64,000 nucleotides of DNA from assembly GCA_934133195.1 (NCBI GenBank), contig CAKPAZ010000005.1, positions 1 through 64,000 of the forward strand, in the 5' to 3' direction. The position numbers and the translations under genes are program-made. This DNA comes from an uncultured Bacilli bacterium. Its GTDB lineage: Bacteria > Bacillota_I > Bacilli_A > ML615J-28 > CAG-313. The stretch's first letter is position 1, and each line of letters begins with the position of its first letter. The notes under the pieces were generated by a model that was given only the letters and a program-made list of their open reading frames with translations, was not told the origin of the DNA and ran no database searches. Shown here piece by piece: positions 42,687 to 53,158 of this stretch.

Positions 42687-45122
42687 ATGCAAGATATCAC
42701 AAAGTTACTAGATAATCCAAAAACTATCTTTTTATGTTCATCAGATATAAAAAAAGACTTAGTAAATAAATATAGTTCAAAAATGCATAAAGCTATATTT
42801 AAATCTTTTGTTGATTTTAAAAAAAATTTATTTCCTGAAATTGATTTAAAGATGATTATTACCAACAATTATAATGATGAAGATTTGGAAATAACAAAAC
42901 TCAAATTAGAAAATGCTTGTTTAATACAAGATGATTCACCTTCACCTTTTATTCACGACCTTTATGAATTAAAGCTTAAGAATAACCTTTTTATAAATAA
43001 ACAAATGTTAGACTATTTTAATAGATATGATATATATGTAATTAATTATGAAAATGATGATGATCTATTAAATATTTGTTTAAAAGAAATAAAAAATAAA
43101 TATTACTTATCATTAACTAGTCAAGAACTAAAATATAGACATATTTTATATCAATTCAATGACTATGAAGAAGAAATTATATATATTACAAACTCTATAT
43201 ATAAACTATTAAAAGAAAACGTTGATATAAATAAAATTGTAATTAATGAAGTATCACAAGAATATTTAATTAAATTAAAAGAAATTTTTTCTTTATATAA
43301 TATTCCTCTTGAAAAAAATGAAAAGACTTCACTTTATGATGTAAATGAAGTAAAAGACTTTATTCATGAAATTTTAAGTGAAGAAGGATTATTCAATGAA
43401 GTAATTACTAAAAAAATAGAAAATAAAACTCTATCGGTAAACATTATAGATACTATCAATTGCTTAAGTGTTTTAAATTACTTTAATTATCATACAAATG
43501 ATAAAAAATTAAATAATATTATAAAGTATATTTTAAAACATACGTATATTAAATCAAAATTTGAAAAAAATGTGGTGAGAATAGAAAACATCTTTGATCA
43601 TATTTATGATGAAGATACATATATCTTTTTATTAAATTTTAACCAAGATGTTGTACCAGTAACATTTAAGAATAATCAATATTTAAGTGATGAGATAAGA
43701 ATAAAAAATAATCTTGTTACAAGCACATTTAAAAATATAGTCACTAAAAATCATGTAATTGAGACAATAACTTCTCTAAAAAATCTTTATATGTCATCTT
43801 CATTAAAACATTTTGTAAGAAACTCACTTTTAGAAAATAGCAAGTTAGTTTCAAATATTAGTGTTGAAAATAAAAAGATAACATTAGATGAGATAACTTC
43901 CAAGTCTGCAGCAAAACTATTGTTTATCAAATCATTTAATAAATATAATCTTTATCATGAAATAGATGATACTCTTCTAAAAGGATATAATTATTTTTAC
44001 AATGAAATCAAGAATAACTATGATTCATGTTTTAAAGGAACAAGTAATTTAATTATTAACGATTTAAACCAAGAATTATATTTATCTTATTCATCTTTAG
44101 ATGATTATTTTAAATGTCCATTTAAATATTATTTAAAGCACATATTAAAGATAACTAATGAAAGTGACTCAACAAACGATAATCCAAGTCTTTTTGTTGG
44201 TACGCTATTCCATGATGTGTTAGAAAAATACGTTAGGATGCAATTTATTGAAAATAAAGAAATTACGGATGTAACAACTTTTATTGATGAGGAAATTCAT
44301 AGTTTTGTTACAAAAAAAGAAATTAACTTGAGCCCAAAATATAAAATATATTTCAACATCTTTAAAGAGAACTTATTCAATATCATTAAAAGAATAAAAA
44401 ATAGTGATGAAAATTCATCATTTAAAGTAGTTGATGTTGAAAAAAAATTCAAACTTCATTTAGGTAACAATTTATATTTAGTTGGCACGGTTGATAAAAT
44501 CTTACAATATAATGACTACTACATAGTCGTTGATTACAAAACAAGAAATGTTGATTCAAATTTAAATGATATTGATAAAGGCTTAGAATTACAACTTCCA
44601 ATATATATGCTTTTTATAAAGAGCATGGATGAATTATCTAAATTTGGTGGTTTATATTTACAAAGTATTTTAAAAAGTACACCTTATCGATTTGATGAAA
44701 AGAAGCCATATGATACATTATATTTAGAAAGTACAAGATATGCTGGATATACAAATATGGAAAGTGATGTAATAAATGCTATCGATATGGCTTGTTACAC
44801 AGATGAAAGAATGTTACCAACAATACCATTTAAAAATAATGGAGATTTGACAGCTAACTTTATCAAACATGCCTTATCAGATGTAGACTTTGATAAAATA
44901 TCAAGTTATGTACAAAATTTAATAATCGAGGCATCAAAGAAAATACGCAATGGCGAGTTTCCAATTTCCCCAATTAAACTTTCAAATGAGGAATCAGCAT
45001 GTAGTACATGTAATATGAAAAAGATATGTTATATGACCCCTAAGAATACCAGAAATTTTGTTAAGAATAATAATCTTGACTATATCTTAAAAGAAGGAGG
45101 ATTGAATGATGAAGTGGAGTAA
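42687..45122 (+). CDS. addB: AddB/RexB subunit of the helicase-nuclease
   Basis: Nuclease partner of AddA in double-strand-break resection. The N-terminal helicase-like part has no Walker A, and the C-terminal RecB-type nuclease shows LFHDVLEKYV and VDYKTRN. The [4Fe-4S] cysteines are one in YFKCPFKYYL and the group CSTCNMKKIC at the end. At 811 residues it is some 300 shorter than Bacillus AddB (about 1160), mostly at the expense of the helicase-like half. Its end overlaps addA by 17 bases. Confidence 0.88.
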   Translation: MQDITKLLDNPKTIFLCSSDIKKDLVNKYSSKMHKAIFKSFVDFKKNLFPEIDLKMIITNNYNDEDLEITKLKLENACLIQDDSPSPFIHDLYELKLKNNLFINKQMLDYFNRYDIYVINYENDDDLLNICLKEIKNKYYLSLTSQELKYRHILYQFNDYEEEIIYITNSIYKLLKENVDINKIVINEVSQEYLIKLKEIFSLYNIPLEKNEKTSLYDVNEVKDFIHEILSEEGLFNEVITKKIENKTLSVNIIDTINCLSVLNYFNYHTNDKKLNNIIKYILKHTYIKSKFEKNVVRIENIFDHIYDEDTYIFLLNFNQDVVPVTFKNNQYLSDEIRIKNNLVTSTFKNIVTKNHVIETITSLKNLYMSSSLKHFVRNSLLENSKLVSNISVENKKITLDEITSKSAAKLLFIKSFNKYNLYHEIDDTLLKGYNYFYNEIKNNYDSCFKGTSNLIINDLNQELYLSYSSLDDYFKCPFKYYLKHILKITNESDSTNDNPSLFVGTLFHDVLEKYVRMQFIENKEITDVTTFIDEEIHSFVTKKEINLSPKYKIYFNIFKENLFNIIKRIKNSDENSSFKVVDVEKKFKLHLGNNLYLVGTVDKILQYNDYYIVVDYKTRNVDSNLNDIDKGLELQLPIYMLFIKSMDELSKFGGLYLQSILKSTPYRFDEKKPYDTLYLESTRYAGYTNMESDVINAIDMACYTDERMLPTIPFKNNGDLTANFIKHALSDVDFDKISSYVQNLIIEASKKIRNGEFPISPIKLSNEESACSTCNMKKICYMTPKNTRNFVKNNNLDYILKEGGLNDEVE

Positions 45123-48100
45123 AGAACAACAACTCGCAATATATGAGTCAAATAAATCAATCCTTGTAAATGCTGGTGCTGGGTCTGGTAAAACAGCAGT
45201 GCTTACCGAACGCTTATTACAAAAAGTAAAAAGTCAAGAAAAACTAGAAAACTTAATAGTTTTAACATTTAGTGTTTTAGCTGCATCTGAAATGAAAGAA
45301 CGTTTGAGAAAGAAACTCCAAGAATCAAATGATCCTAATTGCTTGAAAGAACTTGCTTATATCGATCAAGCAAACATTCAAACCTTTGATTCCTTCACAA
45401 ATGAAATTGTAAAAAAATATCATTACACTTTAAACATTCCAAGAAACATTAATATTGTATCAGGAAGTGAATTTAAAATAGTATCACTAAAAATCCTTAA
45501 AGAACTTTTTGATGAATATTATGAATCAAATAATCCTAGTTTTAATCATTTAATTAAGACATATACAGTTAAAGATGATGCGGCACTACTAGATACGTTA
45601 GTTAAACTATATATGGATATTCGTTTAAAACCTGATTATAAAAAGACATTAAAAAATCATAAATTATTTTATGAAAAAGAATATGTCGAAAATCTAGAAA
45701 AAGAATATCTTCAAATGATTAAACAAAGAATTAAAGAATTAAGTACATTCATAGATGAACTTGAAAAATACACTAGTGATTCTAAACTACATGAACATTT
45801 TCAACAACTATGCAAAATCTATGAAAGCCTTCTTGAAGCTGATTCGTATGATGAATTATGCATCATTAAAAATTTATCTTTCCCTACCCTTCCTCGAACT
45901 AAACCAGATGAAGAAAAAAACATATATTCAGATATATATAACACCTTAAAAAAATATATATCATCAATAGCTAGTCTTTTAATTTATAAGGATGCTGAAG
46001 AATTAAAAGAAGGGTATCAATCAACATCGGATGATACTTTAGTTATTATGGAAATACTTTATAAGTTGGATGTAAAATTAAATGAATATAAAAGAAGTCA
46101 CAATGTCTATGACTTTACAGACATTCAATTTATGGCTATTCAAATTCTTGAAGAAAATGAAGAAATCAGGGAGAGCATTAAAAATAATACTCATGAAATA
46201 TTAATTGATGAGTATCAAGATACTTCAGATGTTCAAGAATATTTAGTTGGATTAATATCAAATAATAATGTCTATATGGTAGGAGATGTTAAGCAATCAA
46301 TCTATCGATTTAGAAATGCTAATCCCAATATTTTTAAAGAAAAATATCATCTTTTAAAAGTAACTCCTCCTAATATGGTAATTGATCTTGCTAAAAACTT
46401 CCGTTCAAGAAAAGAAGTACTAGATATTGTAAATTTAGTATTTAAAAGTCTAATGTCGCCAAATATTGGAGGCGTAGAATATAACGAATCACATTATCTT
46501 AATTACGGATTTAGTACTTATGATCAATATGTTGAATCTAGTTATAAATTACGTGTTGTAAGATATGATGAAGAAAAACTAAAAACGGAATATAAAGGTT
46601 TTAATAAAAATGAACTTGAAGCTTTCTTTATTGGAAGAGATATTTTAAAAAGAATTAATGTTCAAAAAGTGTATGATAAAGAAACTAATGAATATCGCTC
46701 AATGACCTACAAGGATGTTGCTATACTTGTAGCCACCAAACAAACGATGGGACTATATAAAAAAATCTTTGAATATTTAGGCATTCCCCTAAAGACATAT
46801 GAAGATATTGAAGTAAATGATAACAATGATATTTTCGCAATCACTAGTATGTTAAAAACCATTTATCTAATTGATAAGGAAAATTACGAAAAAGAACCTT
46901 TTAAAGAAACCATTGCTTCTTTCCTTCGTAGTTTCATTATTAACGAAAATGATCAAACCATAGCTGAGATTGTTATCTCAAGTGATCCATTAAAGACATT
47001 TTCAACGATGCTTCCAGATATATATCAAAAATGTCTAAATATCACTAATATGATTGCGACAACATCAATTTTAGAAATTCTAGAAACATGCTATAAAACA
47101 TTTAATGTATATGAAAAAATGTTAAGTGTAAATGATGTAAACTTAACAGAATATATTATTAATTATACAAAAAATATCGTATCTAACCTAATTAACTTAG
47201 ATTATACTTTAAAAGATGTTATTGAATATTTCGATACCTTATTTAGTGATGATTCATTAAAAGTAAAGATTTCGACTAACAATCTAGAAAATTCAAACAA
47301 TGTAGTTAAGATGATGACAATTCATGCCTCTAAAGGCTTAGAGTTTCCTATATGTTATTTCCCAAATCTTTATAAAGAATTTAATTATTCTGATTTAAAA
47401 GAATTAATAACATATAGTAAGGATTATCAAATTCTAATACCTTATGAAAAAGATAAAGTATTAAAGAAAACAATGACAAAGTTACTTTATGATAACAAAT
47501 ATCATTTAGATGAAGTTGGTGAAAGAATAAGATTATTATATGTTGCGTTAACAAGACCAAGAGAACAAATAGTTTTAGTTTTACCAAACATGAAAAAAGA
47601 AATAAACTACAAAATAAATGATTTAATAAAACAAAACTTCAAATCATTTATGGAAATGATCAATAGTATATCTGAAGAACTATTGCCATTTACCGAAGAA
47701 ATGGATCTAGATAGTCTTTCCTTAACTTTAGATTATTTAAAGCCAAATGAAAAACTAATGGACTTGGATGTAACTAAAAATGAATTAGAATTTGATAATA
47801 TAGTAGTTAATGAAATATATGAAGATGAGGCTCATCCTTCAATTATTCATGGTACTTATCCAAGCCTTGAAGAAATGAAAATGATGGAAAAGGGTACTCA
47901 TTTTCATAAATTACTTGAAATCATAGATTTGTCAAATCCTGATTTTACATTTCTTTCCAAAGAAGAAGAAAAAATGATAAAAAACTTTATTAATCATCCA
48001 TTCATAAAAGATATGGAAATAATCCATACTTTTCATGAATATCCTTTTACCTTTATGTTAGATGATATTCATATAAATGGTATCATAGATTTGATAATTG

Positions 48101-48276
48101 AAACTAATAATGAGTATATTATTATTGACTATAAGTTAAATGATATTACTAAAGAAGGATATCAAAAACAATTAAATATATATGCGGCTTATTTAAAAAG
48201 TATAACCACAAAGAAAATATCTGCATATCTTTATTCTATTGTTCATAATGAATTTAAAAAAGTAATACTTGATTAG
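45106..48276 (+). CDS. addA: AddA helicase-nuclease subunit
   Basis: UvrD-type 3'-5' helicase with a C-terminal nuclease, 1056 residues. Walker A is NAGAGSGKT, motif II IDEYQDTS, then GDVKQSIYRFRNA, the motif V region TIHASKGLEF, RLLYVALTRP, and nuclease residues in HFHKLLE and IIDYKLND. AAGGAGG precedes two adjacent ATG codons (45106/45109); either may be used. Follows addB as in Bacillus. Confidence 0.96.
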   Translation: MMKWSKEQQLAIYESNKSILVNAGAGSGKTAVLTERLLQKVKSQEKLENLIVLTFSVLAASEMKERLRKKLQESNDPNCLKELAYIDQANIQTFDSFTNEIVKKYHYTLNIPRNINIVSGSEFKIVSLKILKELFDEYYESNNPSFNHLIKTYTVKDDAALLDTLVKLYMDIRLKPDYKKTLKNHKLFYEKEYVENLEKEYLQMIKQRIKELSTFIDELEKYTSDSKLHEHFQQLCKIYESLLEADSYDELCIIKNLSFPTLPRTKPDEEKNIYSDIYNTLKKYISSIASLLIYKDAEELKEGYQSTSDDTLVIMEILYKLDVKLNEYKRSHNVYDFTDIQFMAIQILEENEEIRESIKNNTHEILIDEYQDTSDVQEYLVGLISNNNVYMVGDVKQSIYRFRNANPNIFKEKYHLLKVTPPNMVIDLAKNFRSRKEVLDIVNLVFKSLMSPNIGGVEYNESHYLNYGFSTYDQYVESSYKLRVVRYDEEKLKTEYKGFNKNELEAFFIGRDILKRINVQKVYDKETNEYRSMTYKDVAILVATKQTMGLYKKIFEYLGIPLKTYEDIEVNDNNDIFAITSMLKTIYLIDKENYEKEPFKETIASFLRSFIINENDQTIAEIVISSDPLKTFSTMLPDIYQKCLNITNMIATTSILEILETCYKTFNVYEKMLSVNDVNLTEYIINYTKNIVSNLINLDYTLKDVIEYFDTLFSDDSLKVKISTNNLENSNNVVKMMTIHASKGLEFPICYFPNLYKEFNYSDLKELITYSKDYQILIPYEKDKVLKKTMTKLLYDNKYHLDEVGERIRLLYVALTRPREQIVLVLPNMKKEINYKINDLIKQNFKSFMEMINSISEELLPFTEEMDLDSLSLTLDYLKPNEKLMDLDVTKNELEFDNIVVNEIYEDEAHPSIIHGTYPSLEEMKMMEKGTHFHKLLEIIDLSNPDFTFLSKEEEKMIKNFINHPFIKDMEIIHTFHEYPFTFMLDDIHINGIIDLIIETNNEYIIIDYKLNDITKEGYQKQLNIYAAYLKSITTKKISAYLYSIVHNEFKKVILD

Positions 48277-48289
48277 AAGGTGAAACAAA

Positions 48290-51200
48290 ATGAATTTTTT
48301 GAAAAAAATAATTAACAAACCAATAACTATATGTATGATTATATTAGTATTAGTGTGTGTTGGTATATTCTCAGTAAGAAGTATGCCAGTTACTCTTTTA
48401 CCAGATTTAAACATCCCGATATTAGGTGTAACAGTTGTATACCCTGGGGCTTCCGCGACCACAGTTGAAAATGATGTAACAACAAAATTGGAAACTTCAC
48501 TTTCTAGTATATCAAAAGTAACAGAGGTCAAAAGTTATTCATTAGAGAATGCCTCATTCATTGTTCTAAGTTTTGAATATGAAACTTCACTAAAAGAAAA
48601 AGAACAAGAAATAAAAGAAAAAATTGCGGCTGCCAGCCTACCTTCAAGCTGCTATGAACCAGAAATAGTTAGTGTTGATTTTAATTCATCGGCACTTGCG
48701 ACTATAGCTTTAACATGCGATAGTGATGATATTAATGAATTAAAAAACATCAGCAACACTTTATCAAATAAATTTAGTTTAATAGAAGGTGTGGGAAATG
48801 TTCAAATCAAAGGCCTACCTACAGAAAAAGTTTCTGTAAAACCAATCCTTGGGTTAGAAAGTACAACCCTTTTAATTGTTGAGGCTTTATCCAAATCGTC
48901 TTTAGATATACCGCTTGGTATAATTAAAACAAGTGATGGAAAAATATCTGTTAGAAATAATTCAGAAGCTAAAGAACTAATTGACCTTGCGAATACATCA
49001 GTATCAATTCCACTAAAAAAAGATACTTGGCAAATGCTTGAAAATATCAATCAAAAAATAGAAATAATTAAAAGAAGTTATGGTGAACTATTAAATACTA
49101 TTGAAAAAACAAAATTAGAAGATTTACTTCAGACATTTAATAAAAAATCAAAAGAAGAATTAGATCAAACTATAACCAAGATAATTGAGTACAAAGATAA
49201 AATTGATAGTATTTCAGATGCTGATTATAATCCAGATGAAATTCTAAAAAAATATAGCTTAGTATTTTTAGCTTATGGTATTAAACTAGATAAAAGTTAT
49301 ATTGACTTTTTTAGAAACATTGATAAGAATGAATTAATTACTTTACTTGATGAATTAAAGAAAATTAAAGATACTAATTTAACAATATCCTTAAATCTTA
49401 TTAATTTTATTTCAACTATTGACTTTACAAAAATAACTTATGATAATAGCAATACTGGTTATTATATTACTTCATTTTGCAATGTAACAAAGATAAATGA
49501 AGATGAAGTAGAAATTACTCCTAATTTAACGACCATTGATATCGAACAAACCAATGAAAGTTATTCATATTATAATGATCACCTTGCGGTAATCTTAGAA
49601 GTATATGGAAAGTCAGGAAGCAATACATCACAAATTGTTAAAAATGTAAAATCTATCATAAGTGAAAATGGTCAAAAAGATATAAATATTACGCTCTTAG
49701 ATGACCAAGCTGAATTTATTGATGATTCAATTTCAAATGTTCTTTCATCAATTTTAATAGGTGGAGTTCTTGCTATCTTAGTAATTTTCTTCTTCCTAAG
49801 AAAGGTTCGTTCTTCACTTGTCATCGCAATAACCATGCCTTTAAGTGTTCTTACTGCCTTGATTGTTCTTTATTTAAAAGGTATAACGCTTAACATGGTA
49901 TCTTTAGGTGGCCTTGCAGTTGGTATTGGAATGTTAGTTGATAATAGTATTGTTGTAATTGAAGCAATTACTAAACGTCGTGAAAATGATCATATGGATG
50001 TTGCATCAGCTGCATTACATGGTACAATGGATGTTGCAGGTTCACTTTTTGCTTCAACTTTAACGACAGTTTGTGTTTTTATACCAATAATGTTTACAAA
50101 AGGTTTAACAAAAGAAATTTTTACCGATTTATCATGGGCTGTAATTTTATCATTAACTTTCTCTTTATTAGTCGCAATCTTAGTTATTCCGTCACTTTAT
50201 GCTTTACTTTGTAGAAGTAAGAAAGAAGAAGAAATTAAACCTGATAAGTTTACAACTAAGCTAGAAGGAAAATATCAAAAGATATTAGAAAAAGCTTTAA
50301 CTAAAAAAACAATAATAGTTATATCAATGGTGGTAGTATTTATCGCATCAATTGGCCTTGTATTAACAAGAGGAATTGAATTTTTACCACCAAGTGATAA
50401 AGGTTTAATTGAAGTAACTTTAAATTATGATAGTCAAATAGATATTGAAGAAGCTAACAAACAAACACTTAAAGCTACAAACTTGATAAAAGAAAATGTA
50501 GATGATATTTCAAGTATTGCGGTATCTGTGGGAAAACTTGGTTTAATTAAAATGTCAAATGGAGCTTCAATTAGAATTCAACTAAATGATAAACGCAAAA
50601 AAACAAGCGAGGTTGCAGAAGACATCCGTAAACTACTAAATGAAACTTCAAATTATGATGTTTCCGTAAAAGAAGTTGATGGAATCGTTGCTTCAATCAC
50701 AAGTGGATTTAATGATTTAACAATCAATGTTACGGGTAGTAATGAAGAAACTTTAAAACAAATAGCATCCGAACTTGAAAACGAATTATTAAAACAAAAA
50801 GGTATAACCGGAGTTAAAAATAATTTAACAACTTTACAAAAAGAATACAAAATAAAAGTAGATAAAACAAAATGCTTAGAATATGGTATAGATTATCAAA
50901 ATCTAATCATGATGCTTCGTGTTGGGCTTGCGGGATATGAAACAGGTACAATTGAAGATAACTCTGAAGAAGTTAAAATTCAAGTTGTATTTAATAATCA
51001 AGCAATCACTTCATATGATGATCTTGCAACATTTGTTGTAGGTTTCAAAGGTACTAATACAATTAAACTTGTTGATGTCGCAAGCATTACCGAAACTGAA
51101 GAAAAGGTTCTTATCTTAAAAGATGATGGTAAACTTTCCCTTCAACTAAGTATTTCAACTTATGGAATTGACACTGGCACAGCTAGTCGTGAAATAAAGA

Positions 51201-51784
51201 AAGTAACAAACCAAGTTTTGTCAAATTATCCAGATGTAGTAGTAAAAGAAAGTGGAGTACAAGCCTACCTAAATGATGCTTTTAAAGGCTTAGCTGTTGC
51301 GTTAGTTATATCAATTTTCTTGCTTTACGCAGTTATGGCTTGTCAATTTGAGTCACTTTCTAAACCGCTTATCATCATGGCTTCAATTCCATTAACATTT
51401 ACAGGAGCTTTCCTCGCCCTTACGATTACAAATGTAACATTAAATATTGTTTCATTTATTGGTATTATTATGCTGATGGGGGTTATCGTAAATAATGCAA
51501 TTATTATGTTAGATGAAATTAAGAGATTAAAAGATGAAGTTGGTTTAAGTCATTATGATGCGGTAGTAAAAGGATGCACAAATCGTTTACGTCCAATCTT
51601 GATGACAACATTAACAACAGTTCTAGCGTTAATTCCTCTTTCATTAGGTCTTGGTAGAGGCGGAGAGTTAATGCAACCAATGGGAATTGTTGTTATGGGT
51701 GGTTTATTAATAGGTACAATTGTAACATTAATATTAATACCATCAATATATTGTGGGGTTAAAAAAATAAAGAAGGAACAATAA
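48290..51784 (+). CDS. RND-family efflux permease with a large first-loop insert
   Basis: Membrane transporter of the AcrB/HAE1 type, 1164 residues and 12 predicted helices. Two large extracytoplasmic loops are clear, and TM4 has GIGMLVDNSIVVIEAI, whose Asp (near 551) is the proton-relay site. The first loop carries an extra, mostly helical and charged segment of about 160 residues (about 235-395) that AcrB-type proteins lack. No membrane-fusion or outer-membrane partner lies nearby, as expected in a single-membrane organism. GAAGGTG precedes the ATG, 13 bases after addA. Confidence 0.88.
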   Translation: MNFLKKIINKPITICMIILVLVCVGIFSVRSMPVTLLPDLNIPILGVTVVYPGASATTVENDVTTKLETSLSSISKVTEVKSYSLENASFIVLSFEYETSLKEKEQEIKEKIAAASLPSSCYEPEIVSVDFNSSALATIALTCDSDDINELKNISNTLSNKFSLIEGVGNVQIKGLPTEKVSVKPILGLESTTLLIVEALSKSSLDIPLGIIKTSDGKISVRNNSEAKELIDLANTSVSIPLKKDTWQMLENINQKIEIIKRSYGELLNTIEKTKLEDLLQTFNKKSKEELDQTITKIIEYKDKIDSISDADYNPDEILKKYSLVFLAYGIKLDKSYIDFFRNIDKNELITLLDELKKIKDTNLTISLNLINFISTIDFTKITYDNSNTGYYITSFCNVTKINEDEVEITPNLTTIDIEQTNESYSYYNDHLAVILEVYGKSGSNTSQIVKNVKSIISENGQKDINITLLDDQAEFIDDSISNVLSSILIGGVLAILVIFFFLRKVRSSLVIAITMPLSVLTALIVLYLKGITLNMVSLGGLAVGIGMLVDNSIVVIEAITKRRENDHMDVASAALHGTMDVAGSLFASTLTTVCVFIPIMFTKGLTKEIFTDLSWAVILSLTFSLLVAILVIPSLYALLCRSKKEEEIKPDKFTTKLEGKYQKILEKALTKKTIIVISMVVVFIASIGLVLTRGIEFLPPSDKGLIEVTLNYDSQIDIEEANKQTLKATNLIKENVDDISSIAVSVGKLGLIKMSNGASIRIQLNDKRKKTSEVAEDIRKLLNETSNYDVSVKEVDGIVASITSGFNDLTINVTGSNEETLKQIASELENELLKQKGITGVKNNLTTLQKEYKIKVDKTKCLEYGIDYQNLIMMLRVGLAGYETGTIEDNSEEVKIQVVFNNQAITSYDDLATFVVGFKGTNTIKLVDVASITETEEKVLILKDDGKLSLQLSISTYGIDTGTASREIKKVTNQVLSNYPDVVVKESGVQAYLNDAFKGLAVALVISIFLLYAVMACQFESLSKPLIIMASIPLTFTGAFLALTITNVTLNIVSFIGIIMLMGVIVNNAIIMLDEIKRLKDEVGLSHYDAVVKGCTNRLRPILMTTLTTVLALIPLSLGLGRGGELMQPMGIVVMGGLLIGTIVTLILIPSIYCGVKKIKKEQ

Positions 51785-51820
51785 TTTATAATCAAAAGGG
51801 GATTATAAAGGAGAAATAAT

Positions 51821-53098
51821 ATGAAACAAAGATCGATCACAACAGATCTACAACATTTAAAAATTAAAAGTCCAAACTTTATATATAATGCTTTAGGAAC
51901 AGTTTGGAAAATCCTCTTTAAAAAGAAATATAATATACATGTAGAAGATAAAGTAAATTTAAAGAAAATTAAAGGACCATATATATTAATTAGTAATCAT
52001 GCTTCAAGACTTGATTATATGTATATTGGTCTTCCACTACTACCATCTAGATTAAACTTCGTGGCAGGATATAATGAATTTTTTAGATCACATCTCCAAG
52101 GTGTCTTTAAAATTCTTCAAGTAATACCTAAAAAGAACTTTACATCAGATGTTAATACAATTAAACAAATTTCAAGAGTATTAAAAAATAATGGAAAAGT
52201 AATGATATTTCCTGAAGGAATGAGTTCAATTTCAGGTGCAAACCAACCTATAGTTGTTGGTACTGGTAAGTTTATTAAGCATTTTAAAGTCCCTGTTTAT
52301 TATGCGGTAATCAAAGGTGGTTACCTAACAAGTCCTAAATATAATTTAGATGAAAGACCAGGAAGAGTAGATGTTACCTTTGATTCACTATTTACAGTAG
52401 ATGATATCCAAAAATTATCAGCTGAAGAAATTGAAGATCGCATTAATGAAGCTATCTATCATGATGATTATGAATGGAATAAAATAAATCAATATAGTTA
52501 TAAAGTAAATGAAAACTTCTTAAAAGACATTGGAGATTTATTATTTATATGTCCAAAATGTAAAAGTGAATTTACAATAACAAGTACTAACAATACAATA
52601 AAATGTTCACATTGTGGAAATGAAATTGATGTTGATGATAAATATAGATTACTTCCTCATAATGAAACAAGTGTAGTACCAGCAACTCAAACTGAATGGT
52701 TCAATATGCAAAGGGAAATAATCAAAAAGCAAATATTGGATGAAAACTATAAACTTGAAGAAGTAGTTGAATTAGGAATGCTAGATGATGAAAAATATTT
52801 AAAGAATCAAGCAACATCAAACATTGTTGGAGTAGGACTACTTACCTTTGATCATACTGGTTTAACATATAATGGAATTAAAGATAATAAACCATTTAGT
52901 TTTCACATTAATACAAGTGAATTACCAACATTTGGAATGTGTACAGATTTATCACGTTTCTATACTTTCTATCAAGGAACCTTCTATGAGTTTTATCCAA
53001 AAACAAGATGTGTAGAAAAATGGTTCTTGGTTGCTGAAGAAATGCATCGTCTTAATGGCGGTAAATGGCAAGATTTTAAATTTACAAAAAAGGAATAA
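51821..53098 (+). CDS. PlsC-family acyltransferase fused to a zinc ribbon and C-terminal domain
   Basis: 425 residues. N-terminal acyltransferase with motif I NHASRLD (His60, Asp65) and motif III FPEG (130-133); no membrane helix is evident. A zinc ribbon follows (C244-X2-C247, C262-X2-C265). The last 150 residues contain a beta-rich segment (GVGLLTFDHTGLTYNG) that could be a PH-like lipid-binding fold. AAAGGAG precedes the ATG. The combination of acyltransferase and zinc ribbon is unfamiliar to me; acyl acceptor unknown. Confidence 0.75.
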   Translation: MKQRSITTDLQHLKIKSPNFIYNALGTVWKILFKKKYNIHVEDKVNLKKIKGPYILISNHASRLDYMYIGLPLLPSRLNFVAGYNEFFRSHLQGVFKILQVIPKKNFTSDVNTIKQISRVLKNNGKVMIFPEGMSSISGANQPIVVGTGKFIKHFKVPVYYAVIKGGYLTSPKYNLDERPGRVDVTFDSLFTVDDIQKLSAEEIEDRINEAIYHDDYEWNKINQYSYKVNENFLKDIGDLLFICPKCKSEFTITSTNNTIKCSHCGNEIDVDDKYRLLPHNETSVVPATQTEWFNMQREIIKKQILDENYKLEEVVELGMLDDEKYLKNQATSNIVGVGLLTFDHTGLTYNGIKDNKPFSFHINTSELPTFGMCTDLSRFYTFYQGTFYEFYPKTRCVEKWFLVAEEMHRLNGGKWQDFKFTKKE

Positions 53099-53125
53099 TT
53101 TTTGAATTATTCCTTTTTCTTTTTT
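53086..53125 (+). terminator. Terminator of the addBA-RND-acyltransferase run
   Basis: A-run plus GGAATAATT paired with AATTATTCC plus T-run across TTTG; the left arm is inside the coding end. Confidence 0.85.
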
Positions 53126-53158
53126 AATTATTACGTATTATTAGTTGAGGTGATAGAG

